Source: Buchnera aphidicola (Brevicoryne brassicae) (GTDB taxonomy: Bacteria > Pseudomonadota > Gammaproteobacteria > Enterobacterales > Enterobacteriaceae). Taken from it: 64,000 bases of DNA. Positions 22,218 to 30,809 of this stretch are shown here, piece by piece (the first letter of the stretch is position 1; each line of letters opens with the position of its first letter). Under the pieces are notes generated by a model that saw nothing but the letters and a program-made list of their open reading frames with translations, did no database searches and was not told the origin of the DNA. Where the stretch lies: NCBI RefSeq assembly GCF_005082825.1, contig NZ_CP034882.1, forward strand, positions 570,318-634,317, in the 5' to 3' direction. The position numbers were made by a program, and so were the translations under genes.

Positions 22218-22940
22218 CTATGATATTTTTAATTGAAACATTAAATCAAAAACACGATCACCACGAAGATGTGCCTTTTTTTCAAAATCAGTTATTATAC
22301 GAGATACAGGACGTATAACAAAATCATTCGTCTTTGATAAATTTTCATAATCATCGATACAGTTAATTCTATCTAATATGTAAAAAGCATATTCTTCAGA
22401 ATCCGTCACAATATGTAATATACCATTAAATATTAGCTTTTTAGCAAGAACCTTTAAAAAATCACTTTGTAAAATCCTTCGTTTTTTATGACGTTTTTTA
22501 TTCCAAGGATCTGGAAAAAAAATTTGTACAGTTAATAAAGTGTGATCTAAAATCATAATATTAATAACTTCAATCGCATCATAATAAATTATTTTTAAGT
22601 TTTTAAGTTTATAAATATAAGCTAAATTTAAGCACGATCCTATTCCTGATTTATATACTTCTATCCCTAGAAAATTTTTATCAGGAAAATTCATTGCAGT
22701 TTGAACTAAAGATCTTCCTGAACCAAACCCAATTTCTAATATAACTGGATCAGAACTATTAAATATAGAAGAAAAATTTAATGGTTCTAGGCAAAAATCA
22801 ATTCCAATTAACGGCCAATATCTTTTAATTGCATTTAATTGAGATGTAGTAATACGACCTTTACGACATACAAAACTTCGAATTTTACGTAAAAAAATAC
22901 CATTATGGTCATATTTAGGTGTCAAAATATTATTTTTCAT
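22218..22940 (-). CDS. trmB: tRNA (guanine-N7-)-methyltransferase TrmB
   Basis: TrmB makes m7G46 in tRNA variable loops. The 240 residues match E. coli TrmB (239). SAM-binding text is EIGFGSGRSLVQTA, then NFLGIEVYKSGIGSCL; the catalytic region is IFFPDPWNKKRHKKRR, followed by HIVTDSEEYA and the C-terminal HLRGDRVFDL. It is convergent with hemW (10 bases between stops) and divergent from mutY, the E. coli arrangement of trmB and mutY. Confidence 0.96.
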   Translation of the reverse strand: MKNNILTPKYDHNGIFLRKIRSFVCRKGRITTSQLNAIKRYWPLIGIDFCLEPLNFSSIFNSSDPVILEIGFGSGRSLVQTAMNFPDKNFLGIEVYKSGIGSCLNLAYIYKLKNLKIIYYDAIEVINIMILDHTLLTVQIFFPDPWNKKRHKKRRILQSDFLKVLAKKLIFNGILHIVTDSEEYAFYILDRINCIDDYENLSKTNDFVIRPVSRIITDFEKKAHLRGDRVFDLMFQLKIS

Positions 22941-23043
22941 ATTTAGTTGCTAATTTAGTTTAAATCAAAAATTTTTAATAATTTATTCGTATAAAATTGA
23001 ATATATTCTTTAAATTTTTTATAAAAAATGGTTGCTTATTATA

Positions 23044-24105
23044 ATGACAATATATTCTTTTTCCCAATTAGTTCTAAACTGGTACCATTTTTATGGCAGA
23101 AAAGATTTACCATGGCAAAAAAACAAAACATTATACATAGTTTGGATATCTGAAATAATGTTACAACAAACTACAGTAAAATCTGTTATCCCATATTTTG
23201 AAAAATTCATATTAAATTTTCCAAACATAAAAACCTTAAGTAATGCTAAATTAGACGAAGTTTTACATTTATGGAGCGGTTTAGGATACTATAATAGAGC
23301 AAGAAACATTCATAAATCAGCTCAAATCATTCAAATAAAACATAATGGGATATTTCCTAATCAATTTATAGAAGTCATTAAACTACCGGGAATAGGAAAA
23401 TCTACAGCAGGAGCTATTTTATCTTTATCACTAAATTTTTTTTATTCTATTTTAGATGGAAATGTAAAAAGAATTTTAATTCGTTACTATGGTATTATAG
23501 GCTCTTTAAAAGATAGAACAACAGAAAAAAAATTATGGGATATCATAGAGTATATTACTCCAATACATAATAGTGCTAAATTCAATCAAGCCATGATGGA
23601 CTTAGGTTCATTAATCTGTATACGTGGAAAAGCAAAATGTAATATTTGTCCATTAAATCAAAAATGCGTTGCATATATAGAACAAAAATGGGAAAAATAC
23701 CCTTTAAAACACATCAAAAAAAAAACTCCTAAAATAATATCTTGGTTTGTTTTAATTAAATTTAAAAATAATTTTTGGATAGAAAAAAATACCAAAAAAA
23801 ACATTTGGAGAGATTTGTTTTGTTTTCCAAGTTTTGATAGTCAAAAAAAAGCATTAATCTGGTCAAAAGAAAAAAAAATAAATTTAAATAAAAGAAAAAA
23901 GATGATATCATTTTTTCATCAATTTAGTCATTTTATTTTACATATTCATCCAATTTTATTTGAATTATCATCTATTTTAGAAATTCATGAAAAAGATAAA
24001 ATGGGTCTTTGGTATGATTTAAACAATCCTCAACATATAGGATTACCTCGACCTGTAAAAAAAATACTTGAAAGTTTTAAAAAAGATATTTTTTTAAGGG
24101 GATAA
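23044..24105 (+). CDS. mutY: A/G-specific adenine glycosylase MutY
   Basis: MutY removes adenine mispaired with 8-oxoguanine. I choose the ATG at 23044 (MTIYSFSQLVLNWYHFYGRKDLPWQ); a TTG at 23032 would add four residues. Visible motifs are the catalytic glutamate region SEIMLQQT, the helix-hairpin-helix LPGIGKSTAGAILSL, the catalytic aspartate in NQAMMDLG, and the 4Fe-4S ligands C-x6-C-x2-C-x5-C in CIRGKAKCNICPLNQKC. The C-terminal NUDIX-like domain is present (FHQFSHFILHIHP). About 353 residues (E. coli 350). An in-frame A10 run at 23716-23725 is intact here. yggX follows 6 bases later. Confidence 0.96.
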   Translation: MTIYSFSQLVLNWYHFYGRKDLPWQKNKTLYIVWISEIMLQQTTVKSVIPYFEKFILNFPNIKTLSNAKLDEVLHLWSGLGYYNRARNIHKSAQIIQIKHNGIFPNQFIEVIKLPGIGKSTAGAILSLSLNFFYSILDGNVKRILIRYYGIIGSLKDRTTEKKLWDIIEYITPIHNSAKFNQAMMDLGSLICIRGKAKCNICPLNQKCVAYIEQKWEKYPLKHIKKKTPKIISWFVLIKFKNNFWIEKNTKKNIWRDLFCFPSFDSQKKALIWSKEKKINLNKRKKMISFFHQFSHFILHIHPILFELSSILEIHEKDKMGLWYDLNNPQHIGLPRPVKKILESFKKDIFLRG

Positions 24106-24111
24106 TAAAAA

Positions 24112-24357
24112 ATGCCTCGTATAATTTTTTGTACGTTTTTAGAAAAAAAATCTGAAGGTCAAGATTATCAATCGTATCCTGGTGAATTAGGAAAAAAAAT
24201 ATATAATCAAATCTCTAAAACAGCATGGAAGCAATGGATTATAAAACAAACTATTTTAATAAATGAGAAAAAACTCAATATGTGTAATATTAATGACCAA
24301 GAAGAAATAGAAAAACAAATGAAATTATTTTTATTTAAAAAAACTGAAAAAATATAA
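24112..24357 (+). CDS. yggX: Fe(2+)-trafficking protein YggX
   Basis: YggX is a small protein thought to protect Fe-S clusters from oxidation. The 81 residues (E. coli 91) begin [27 protein letters not shown] with the conserved cysteine at residue 7 and continue [29 protein letters not shown]. The last ten or so E. coli residues are missing. It forms an operon with mutY, as in E. coli, and the AGGGGAT before its start provides the ribosome site. Confidence 0.95.
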   Translation: MPRIIFCTFLEKKSEGQDYQSYPGELGKKIYNQISKTAWKQWIIKQTILINEKKLNMCNINDQEEIEKQMKLFLFKKTEKI

Positions 24358-24451
24358 GATTATTTATAATAACTATTGTGAGTAATTTTTAAAAATTAAA
24401 AAACACTTTATCTTAAAATAATACTTTTTACTTTATAAAAAAAATCATACA

Positions 24452-25228
24452 GTGCTAATATTTGATTCAGGAGTAGGTGGTTTATCTATATTAAAATATA
24501 TAAAAAAAAAACTACCAAACATACATTATGTATATGTATTAGATAATGAATTTTTTCCTTATGGAAACAAAAAAAAACTTTTTATTATCGAGAGAAGTAT
24601 TAACATAATTAATATAGTAAAAAAAATTTATCCTATTCAGATAGTTTTAATTGCATGTAATACAGCAAGTACTGCTAGTTTATCTATCTTAAGAAAAAAA
24701 TTTAATTTTCCTATTATTGGCGTTCTACCTGATATTCACACAGCTAAAAAAATTACAAAAAATAACATTATTGGTTTAATAGCTACTAAAGCAACTATTA
24801 ATTCTTCTTATATCAAAAAAATAATACAAAAAAAATCTTTTAATAAAGTAATTAAAATTATAGCCACAAATAAATTAGCATTAATAGCTGAAAAAAAAAT
24901 CAGAGGTATTAAAGTTGAAAAAATAGAATTACAAAATATTTTTCAACCATGGATTAATCTTGCAGTACAGCCAGATACAATTATATTAGGCTGTACTCAT
25001 TTTTTATTATTAAAAAAAGAAATTCAAAACATTTTACATCCATCTGTTTATTTTATCGACTCAAAAAAAATAATTATATCTAAAATTAAGAAAATTTTTT
25101 ATAAAACAAAAATTGATCAAAAAATAATAAAAAATATTTTTTTCTATTCAAAAAATAATAAAAAATTACAAGAATTGCTATTTTTTTTACAAGAATACAA
25201 TTTTAATATAAAAAAAAAATTAATTTAA
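24452..25228 (+). CDS. murI: Glutamate racemase
   Basis: MurI makes D-glutamate for peptidoglycan. The only start supported in frame is the GTG at 24452 (VLIFDSGVGGLSILKYIKKK); the next in-frame stop upstream leaves no ATG. Both catalytic cysteine motifs are intact: IACNTASTAS and LGCTHFLLL, with PYGNKK and GVLPDIHTA as in the family. 258 residues against about 285 in E. coli. Two A10 runs (24502-24511 and 25210-25219) lie in frame and do not break it. Its 3' end overlaps the convergent sbcB by 9 bases. Confidence 0.93.
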   Translation: MLIFDSGVGGLSILKYIKKKLPNIHYVYVLDNEFFPYGNKKKLFIIERSINIINIVKKIYPIQIVLIACNTASTASLSILRKKFNFPIIGVLPDIHTAKKITKNNIIGLIATKATINSSYIKKIIQKKSFNKVIKIIATNKLALIAEKKIRGIKVEKIELQNIFQPWINLAVQPDTIILGCTHFLLLKKEIQNILHPSVYFIDSKKIIISKIKKIFYKTKIDQKIIKNIFFYSKNNKKLQELLFFLQEYNFNIKKKLI

Positions 25229-26659
25229 ATTAAAATTTTGATAAAATAATTTTTTATATTTTTGAAAAGTATAAACTAATATACTATTTAGTAAAATAAT
25301 ATTCTTTTTATTAAGAGAATTCTGTTTTAATAAATCTTTAATTTTATCTATATATTCGTTTAAAACACTTGGTTTTAAAACATTTAAACAATATTTAAAC
25401 CATAATTTTTTCTCATTTTTATTTAATGTCTCTAAAAAATTTCGAGCTCGATAACGAAAAAATAATGTTTTTAAACGAATATCATGAAAATTACAATTAA
25501 TTTTTTTTAATAAAAACGGTGAAGTATTTCTAATAATTTCTATAATTTTTTTATCATGTACATCAAAAAACGCATTATAAATTTGTAAATCTACATTTGA
25601 CGAAATACTAAAATCATTTTTTTTAGAAAAAATAACTTTTATTTTTTCAAAAAAATTACTATTTTTTTTTAAAAAATTAATTTTACTATTATATAAAAAA
25701 ACATCTAAATCAAGTCGACGATAATCTTCAACTCGTATAGATTGAATCGGTGCTAACATTGGACAACGATTAAGATGCAATAAAACTATTCCTAAATTAA
25801 ATAAATTTTTGATAAAATTATTATCAAAAGATATTTTTTGACATAAAAGAATTAATCTTTCAACATCTTTAAACAAATCAATAGCAATTAGTACATTACT
25901 ATTATTTTTATGCCATGCTATAGGTAATATACAGCTTAGATTGTAACGAACAGCACCAAAATGATTAGAAATATAAACAATTGGCTCAAATTTTTTTAAA
26001 TTGATTAATTTATATAACTCTTTTTTATTTCTATTTCTGAAAAAAAAGCTAAATAATTTAGGTTGCATTTTTTTAATCAATTTTGTTATTGCGATAGTTG
26101 CATATACATCCGCCATAGCATCATGTGCATTTAAATGAACAATATTATTTATTTTAGTTAAATCTGAAAGTTTAAAACTAACTAGACCTAAATTATTTTT
26201 AGGCCATTTTATACCTTTAGGTCTCAAAGCATAACATGCTCTTAATAAAGGTAATATATCCCAACGAGAATTTCCATTCTTCCAACACCATTCATAGGGA
26301 TCAAAAAAATTTCTATAAAATATATTTCTTGTAATTTCATCATCAAAATTAATGTTATTATAACCAACAATGCACGTATTTGATTGTTTAAAAATATTGA
26401 ATATTTTTTTAGAAAAAATATATTCATTAGTTCCATGTTTTTGTGTATATTGAGGAGTTATACGTGTAATTAAAACAGAACAAGGATCAGGTAAATAATC
26501 ATCTGAAGAATAACAATAAAAACATTGTGGATCTTCAATAACATTAAAATCCGTATCTGTTCTAATGCAAGCAAATTGAGCTGGCTTATCTAAAGATGTA
26601 TGTATTCCAAAAGTTTCATAATCATAAAATAAAAATGTAGAAGTTTTTTTTAAAGACAT
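25220..26659 (-). CDS. sbcB: Exodeoxyribonuclease I
   Basis: ExoI degrades single-stranded DNA 3' to 5' in recombination and mismatch repair. The 479 residues match E. coli (475). The DnaQ-like exonuclease domain opens FLFYDYETFGIHTSLDKPAQFACIRTD with the metal-binding DxE replaced as usual for the family (DYET), then GYNNINFDDEITRNIFYRNFFDPYEWCW and LNAHDAMADVYATI with the HxAxxD catalytic set. SH3-like and helical domains follow. A T9 run in the gene is in frame. Confidence 0.96.
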   Translation of the reverse strand: MSLKKTSTFLFYDYETFGIHTSLDKPAQFACIRTDTDFNVIEDPQCFYCYSSDDYLPDPCSVLITRITPQYTQKHGTNEYIFSKKIFNIFKQSNTCIVGYNNINFDDEITRNIFYRNFFDPYEWCWKNGNSRWDILPLLRACYALRPKGIKWPKNNLGLVSFKLSDLTKINNIVHLNAHDAMADVYATIAITKLIKKMQPKLFSFFFRNRNKKELYKLINLKKFEPIVYISNHFGAVRYNLSCILPIAWHKNNSNVLIAIDLFKDVERLILLCQKISFDNNFIKNLFNLGIVLLHLNRCPMLAPIQSIRVEDYRRLDLDVFLYNSKINFLKKNSNFFEKIKVIFSKKNDFSISSNVDLQIYNAFFDVHDKKIIEIIRNTSPFLLKKINCNFHDIRLKTLFFRYRARNFLETLNKNEKKLWFKYCLNVLKPSVLNEYIDKIKDLLKQNSLNKKNIILLNSILVYTFQKYKKLFYQNFNLN

Positions 26660-26763
26660 AATTTTTTTAAAATTTAATAATTAAATAAAACATGTTAAAC
26701 TTTTAACATTTTGATATTTTTCAAAAAATTAAAAATTAAACATAAATAAAAGGCTTTTTAAAA

Positions 26764-27072
26764 ATGTCAGACACAAAAAAATCATTTAAAAATGTATTAG
26801 AATTCGTTCATAAATTTAGAAGAAAAAATAAAATCAAGAGAGAGATATCTGACATTGAAAAAAAAATTAGAGACAATCAAAAAAGAATATTACTTTTAGA
26901 TAATCTTAGTCAATATATTACATCAGATATGAATTATGAAGAAATTAAAAAGATAATTTTTATGATGAAAAACGATTACGAAGATAGAGTCGATGACTAC
27001 ATTGTGAAAAGTGCAGAACTTTCTAAAGAAAAAAGAAACTTATCAAGAGAACTAAAACTAATTATTAATTAA
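26764..27072 (+). CDS. tmaR: PTS regulator TmaR (YeeX)
   Basis: TmaR controls the polar localisation and activity of PTS enzyme I in E. coli. The 102-residue protein is strongly helical and matches YeeX/TmaR from end to end: [68 protein letters not shown]. It sits next to sbcB, near which it also maps in E. coli. Retention alongside a PTS mannitol transporter in this window suggests it still acts on the PTS (inference). Confidence 0.93.
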   Translation: MSDTKKSFKNVLEFVHKFRRKNKIKREISDIEKKIRDNQKRILLLDNLSQYITSDMNYEEIKKIIFMMKNDYEDRVDDYIVKSAELSKEKRNLSRELKLIIN

Positions 27073-27079
27073 ATTTTTT

Positions 27080-27152
27080 CTCCCCTGACTGGATTCGAAC
27101 CAGTGACATACGGATTAACAGTCCGCCGTTCTGCCAACTGAACTACAGAGGA
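27080..27152 (-). tRNA. tRNA-Asn (anticodon GTT)
   Basis: The reverse strand reads TCCTCTGTAGTTCAGTTGGC onward and nearly equals E. coli tRNA-Asn. The acceptor TCCTCTG pairs with CAGGGGA (one T-G pair), the anticodon loop is CTGTTAA (GTT), the T arm contains TTCGAAT, and the discriminator is G. CCA is not encoded. It begins 8 bases past the tmaR stop on the opposite strand. Confidence 0.97.
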
Positions 27153-27161
27153 ATTTAATAA

Positions 27162-27190
27162 TATATATCAAAATTTTATCCATCTGTCAA
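27162..27190 (-). promoter_or_regulatory. Sigma-70 promoter for tRNA-Asn
   Basis: On the minus strand TTGACA (27185-27190) is a perfect -35; exactly 17 bases later is TATATA (27162-27167). The expected start falls about 3 bases before the tRNA 5' end. This is the best-matching promoter in the window. Confidence 0.75.
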
Positions 27191-27286
27191 ATATATATAT
27201 TTTTTTTTTTAAAAAACATGAAATTTTAAAAAGAACTCTAGATTATTAGAAAAAATTGATTTATAGTATAAAGATAGAAAAAATAT

Positions 27287-27362
27287 GGCCCTTTAGCTCA
27301 GTGGTAAGAGCAGGCGACTCATAATCGCTTGGTCGCTGGTTCAAATCCAGCAAGGGCCACCA
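27287..27362 (+). tRNA. ileX: tRNA-Ile2 (CAU anticodon, lysidine-modified, reads AUA)
   Basis: The sequence GGCCCTTTAGCTCAGTGG onward folds as a tRNA with anticodon loop CTCATAA (CAT). It resembles E. coli ileX almost base for base (GCAGGCGACTCATAATCGC stem-loop and TGGTTCAAATCCAGCA T arm) rather than initiator or elongator tRNA-Met. I therefore assign it to isoleucine: TilS converts C34 to lysidine so that it reads AUA. CCA is encoded (27360-27362). Confidence 0.9.
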
Positions 27363-27418
27363 ATAAAAAATTACTGCTTTTTTTATAAAATTTTCTAATA
27401 AAAATTATCATAATTTTT

Positions 27419-27446
27419 AATATCAACTAAAATGTTGATATTTTTT
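27419..27446 (+). terminator. Terminator-like hairpin in the pyrE leader
   Basis: AATATCAAC (27419-27427) pairs perfectly with GTTGATATT (27434-27442) around a 6-base loop and is followed by TTTT, the form of an intrinsic terminator. It ends 45 bases before the pyrE start and 57 bases after tRNA-Ile2. It may simply end the tRNA transcript, or be the surviving pyrE attenuator, since E. coli pyrE is controlled by an attenuator upstream. Confidence 0.55.
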
Positions 27447-27490
27447 AAAATATTATTTTGAATTTTATGATAAATTAGGATTTAATTTTT

Positions 27491-28138
27491 ATGCACTGGA
27501 AAAAACAATTTATTGACTTTTGTTTTAAAAAAAAAGCTTTAAAATTTGGAACATTTACACTAAAATCAGGACGTTGCAGTCCTTATTTTTTTAACTCAGG
27601 TCTATTATCTAACGGTAAAGACATTGTCAAAATTGGTTTATTTTACGCTCATTCTATAATAGACTCAAAAATAGAATTTGACGTTTTATTTGGTCCAGCA
27701 TATAAAGGTATTCCTATCGCTGTAGCAACCTCCATAGCATTAAAAAATTACTATAATTTAAATATTCCATATACTTTTAATAGAAAAGAAAAAAAAACAT
27801 ATGGAGAAAAGGGCAATTTAGTAGGCAATATAATTCAAAACAAGAAAATTATTATTTTAGATGATGTAATAACATCAGGAACTGCAATACATCATTCTAT
27901 TAAAATTCTTGAAGAACAAAACGCACATATATCTTCTATATTTGTACTTCTAGATAGAAAAGAAAAAGGGAAAAGAGATTTATATAACGTGAATTATCTC
28001 AGTAACAAAAAAAGTTATAAAATTATTTCAATAATTACAATTAAAGATTTAATTAATTATTTACTAGAAGATAAAAAATTAAAAAAACATGTACCAGAAT
28101 TAGAAAAATATCGTCAAAAATATGGTCTTAATGAATAA
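27491..28138 (+). CDS. pyrE: Orotate phosphoribosyltransferase
   Basis: PyrE joins orotate and PRPP to make OMP in pyrimidine synthesis. The 215 residues match E. coli (213). Blocks: FGTFTLKSGRCSPYFFNSGL, GPAYKGIPIA, the flexible loop FNRKEKKTYGEKG and the PRPP motif IIILDDVITSGTA. It ends KYRQKYG as in enterics. It is convergent with dut, its E. coli neighbour locus (dut-slmA-pyrE), with slmA missing. Confidence 0.97.
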   Translation: MHWKKQFIDFCFKKKALKFGTFTLKSGRCSPYFFNSGLLSNGKDIVKIGLFYAHSIIDSKIEFDVLFGPAYKGIPIAVATSIALKNYYNLNIPYTFNRKEKKTYGEKGNLVGNIIQNKKIIILDDVITSGTAIHHSIKILEEQNAHISSIFVLLDRKEKGKRDLYNVNYLSNKKSYKIISIITIKDLINYLLEDKKLKKHVPELEKYRQKYGLNE

Positions 28139-28163
28139 ATATAAAAAATAACATAAAACATAT

Positions 28164-28619
28164 TTAAAAAGTTCCAGAATGTCCAAAACCTTTTTCAGCA
28201 CGTATGGTTTTATCAAAATTTTTTACTAAAGAAAAATTTGGTCTAATAACTGGAATAAATATTATTTGCGCTATCCTATCATTAGGATTTATATAAAAAA
28301 TTTTTTTACTACGATTCCAAAGGGATATCATTAATTGACCTTGATAATCAGAATCAATTAAACCTACTAGATTACCCAGAACAATTCCTTTTTTATGACC
28401 TAATCCAGAACGAGGTAAAATCAGTGCTGTTATATTAGGATTTTTGATGTATATTGCTATACCAGTTGAAACTAAGATAGTCTTTTCAGGTTTTAACTTA
28501 ATTTTTTCTTCTAAACAAGCTCGAAGATCTAAACCAGATGATCCTGAAGTTGCATATGTTGGTAGTAAAAATTTTTTTTCAATACTTAAATCCATAATTT
28601 GTATTTCAATATTATTCAT
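28164..28619 (-). CDS. dut: dUTPase
   Basis: Dut hydrolyses dUTP to dUMP, preventing uracil incorporation. The 151 residues equal the E. coli length class. The five dUTPase motifs are visible: [14 protein letters not shown] (motif 1), [27 protein letters not shown] (motifs 2 and 3), [11 protein letters not shown] (motif 4) and the C-terminal [12 protein letters not shown] (motif 5). It is convergent with pyrE. Confidence 0.97.
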   Translation of the reverse strand: MNNIEIQIMDLSIEKKFLLPTYATSGSSGLDLRACLEEKIKLKPEKTILVSTGIAIYIKNPNITALILPRSGLGHKKGIVLGNLVGLIDSDYQGQLMISLWNRSKKIFYINPNDRIAQIIFIPVIRPNFSLVKNFDKTIRAEKGFGHSGTF

Positions 28620-28665
28620 AATAAAATTCTTTCTTGATTAGTAAAAACAATTTTTGATTAAAACA

Positions 28666-29421
28666 TTATATTGACAATGCACAAAAACCAGAATTAATAA
28701 AAGAAGAACAAGAAGATAATGAATAGTTTAAATCATCGCCTGTCCACGTCTTTACTGTTCCACCCGCAGCAGTAACAATAGCTTGACCTGCAGCAGTATC
28801 CCAAATATGGGTTTTCCCAAATCTTGGGTAAATTTGTGCAGTACCTTCTGCAATTAAACAAAATTTTAGAGAAGAACCCATTTTTTTTAATTTATAATTT
28901 TTTATTTTTTTTAAATAATTGTTTAATTCTTTATCAGGATGTGAACGACTAGTAATTAATAATGGTGTGTTCTTTTCTGAATAAGAAACGCTAATTTTTT
29001 CTTTTACACCTGGTTTGATTTCTTTCCAAGCGTTGTTATTAAAAGAAGAGTATAAAATGTTTGAAAAAGGAGCATATATCACTCCTAATACAGGAATTCC
29101 ATTTTTAATTAAACTAATATTTACTGTAAATTCACCATTTTTTTTCAAAAATTCTTTAGTTCCATCTAAAGGATCAATCAACCAATAATCTTTCCAAAAA
29201 CGATAAATATCAAAATTATGTGATTCTTCTTCGGAAATGATTGGAAAATTAGGATTTATTTGTATAAGTCCTTCTTTAATTATGTTATTAGCTTCACGAT
29301 CAACATTAGTTATAGGAGTTTTATCCGATTTATAAGAAATATTTATAGATTTTTGAGAGTTATAAAATTTCATAATTACACTTCCTGTGTAACGCGCTAA
29401 CTTACAAACTTTTTCTAACAT
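28666..29421 (-). CDS. cysQ: 3'(2'),5'-bisphosphate nucleotidase
   Basis: CysQ removes the 3' phosphate from PAP, a by-product of sulfate assimilation. The ATG at 29419-29421 gives MLEKVCKLARYTGSVIMKFY, aligned with E. coli; a second in-frame ATG at 29436 would add five residues. The inositol monophosphatase-fold metal sites are intact: SEEES, WLIDPLDGTKEF and IWDTAAGQAIVTAAGG. About 251 residues (E. coli 246). It lies just downstream of the rplI-rpsR-rpsF cluster. Confidence 0.95.
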   Translation of the reverse strand: MLEKVCKLARYTGSVIMKFYNSQKSINISYKSDKTPITNVDREANNIIKEGLIQINPNFPIISEEESHNFDIYRFWKDYWLIDPLDGTKEFLKKNGEFTVNISLIKNGIPVLGVIYAPFSNILYSSFNNNAWKEIKPGVKEKISVSYSEKNTPLLITSRSHPDKELNNYLKKIKNYKLKKMGSSLKFCLIAEGTAQIYPRFGKTHIWDTAAGQAIVTAAGGTVKTWTGDDLNYSLSSCSSFINSGFCALSI

Positions 29422-29472
29422 TATACTTTTACACATCTTTAATAGTAATAAGAAATAAAAATTTCTAAAAAT

Positions 29473-29925
29473 TTAATTTTTTGAAATAACATTAACTATA
29501 AAATCAATACATATTTCGTTATGTGGTTGAAATATTACTTTATGTTCTCCGACTTTGCGCAATAAACCATTCGGTAGACGAATTTCTTTTTTATTTAATT
29601 TAATACCTAAAGACATCATTTCTTTTATTATATTTCTAATACCTACAGAACCAAATATTTTACCTTCTTTACCCACTTTAGAAAAAATTGTTATAGCTTT
29701 TATTTTTTTTATTTTGTCAGCACGTGACTGTGCTGTAAGAAATTTATTAATATTTTCTTGTTCTAATGCAACACGTTGAGCCTCAAAAGATTCGATATTT
29801 TTTTTATGAGCTAAAATAGCTTTACCTTTTGGAATCAAAAAGTTTCTTGCATAACCAGATTTAACATGAATAACTGAACCAGTATTACCTAATTTATGAA
29901 TTGTTTCTAAAAGAATTATTTCCAT
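29473..29925 (-). CDS. rplI: 50S ribosomal protein L9
   Basis: L9 is a dumbbell-shaped 50S protein. The 150 residues match E. coli (149). The N-terminal domain carries the L9 signature GSVIHVKSGYARNFLIPKGKA; a long connecting helix (about 40-75) and the C-terminal domain with GKEGKIFGSVG follow. It is the last gene of the rpsF-rpsR-rplI operon. Confidence 0.97.
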   Translation of the reverse strand: MEIILLETIHKLGNTGSVIHVKSGYARNFLIPKGKAILAHKKNIESFEAQRVALEQENINKFLTAQSRADKIKKIKAITIFSKVGKEGKIFGSVGIRNIIKEMMSLGIKLNKKEIRLPNGLLRKVGEHKVIFQPHNEICIDFIVNVISKN

Positions 29926-29967
29926 TATTTAATCTCATATATTATTACACATAAATAAATTTATTAT

Positions 29968-30276
<309 letters not shown>

Positions 30277-30291
30277 TTAAAAAAATTAAAT

Positions 30292-30639
30292 TTAAATTTG
30301 TTTTTTTTCTTTTTTTTCATCTTTTAATTTAATAATAGGTGAAGGCTCGGTTATTGCTTTTTTCATACATATAATCATATTCCGAAGAACTATAGTATTA
30401 AAACGAAATTCTGTTTCTAAGAAATTAATAGCTTTAGAAGTAACTTCAATGTTCATTAAAACATAGTGTGCTTTTTGTAATTTATTAATAGAATAAGATA
30501 ATTGACGTCTGCCCCAATCTTCTAAACGATGTATAATACCTGAATGATTATCAATAATTTTTTTATATTTTTCAATTAACACTGGAACTTTTTCACTGTG
30601 ATCGGGATGAATCATAAAAATAATTTCATAATGACGCAT
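30292..30639 (-). CDS. rpsF: 30S ribosomal protein S6
   Basis: S6 forms a dimer with S18 on the 30S platform. The 115 residues begin [19 protein letters not shown] and include [23 protein letters not shown], both strong S6 blocks. E. coli S6 is about 130 residues; the acidic tail processed by RimK is replaced here by a short Lys/Glu-rich end ([10 protein letters not shown]). AGGAGC lies 8-13 bases upstream. First gene of the operon. Confidence 0.96.
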   Translation of the reverse strand: MRHYEIIFMIHPDHSEKVPVLIEKYKKIIDNHSGIIHRLEDWGRRQLSYSINKLQKAHYVLMNIEVTSKAINFLETEFRFNTIVLRNMIICMKKAITEPSPIIKLKDEKKEKKQI

Positions 30640-30668
30640 AAAAAGATATGCTCCTTTTGGTTTTTTTA

Positions 30669-30707
30669 GCTTCCTTATGAGGTAATTATAGATATTTTCA
30701 AGGAAGC
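30669..30707 (-). promoter_or_regulatory. Leader hairpin upstream of rpsF
   Basis: GCTTCCTT at 30669-30676 and AAGGAAGC at 30700-30707 are perfect 8-base complements around a 23-base loop, 30 bases before the rpsF start. Many bacteria control rpsF through an S6:S18-binding leader; this hairpin is in the right place, but I cannot show the conserved binding bases, so it may be an unrelated leader structure or the terminator of an upstream transcript. Confidence 0.35.
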
Positions 30708-30809
30708 AAGGAACTTTTTTAAGTTTATAGATAATTTTATTACATATGGTATTTTAGTTTAATAAAAAAATCAATGAAATTTCATTGTTAAAATAAAAAC
30801 GCATAAGAA

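Noticed and set aside
27287..27362. Annotation of the CAU tRNA as elongator tRNA-Met
   Set aside because: Stem sequences match E. coli ileX, not metT/metU or initiator tRNA.
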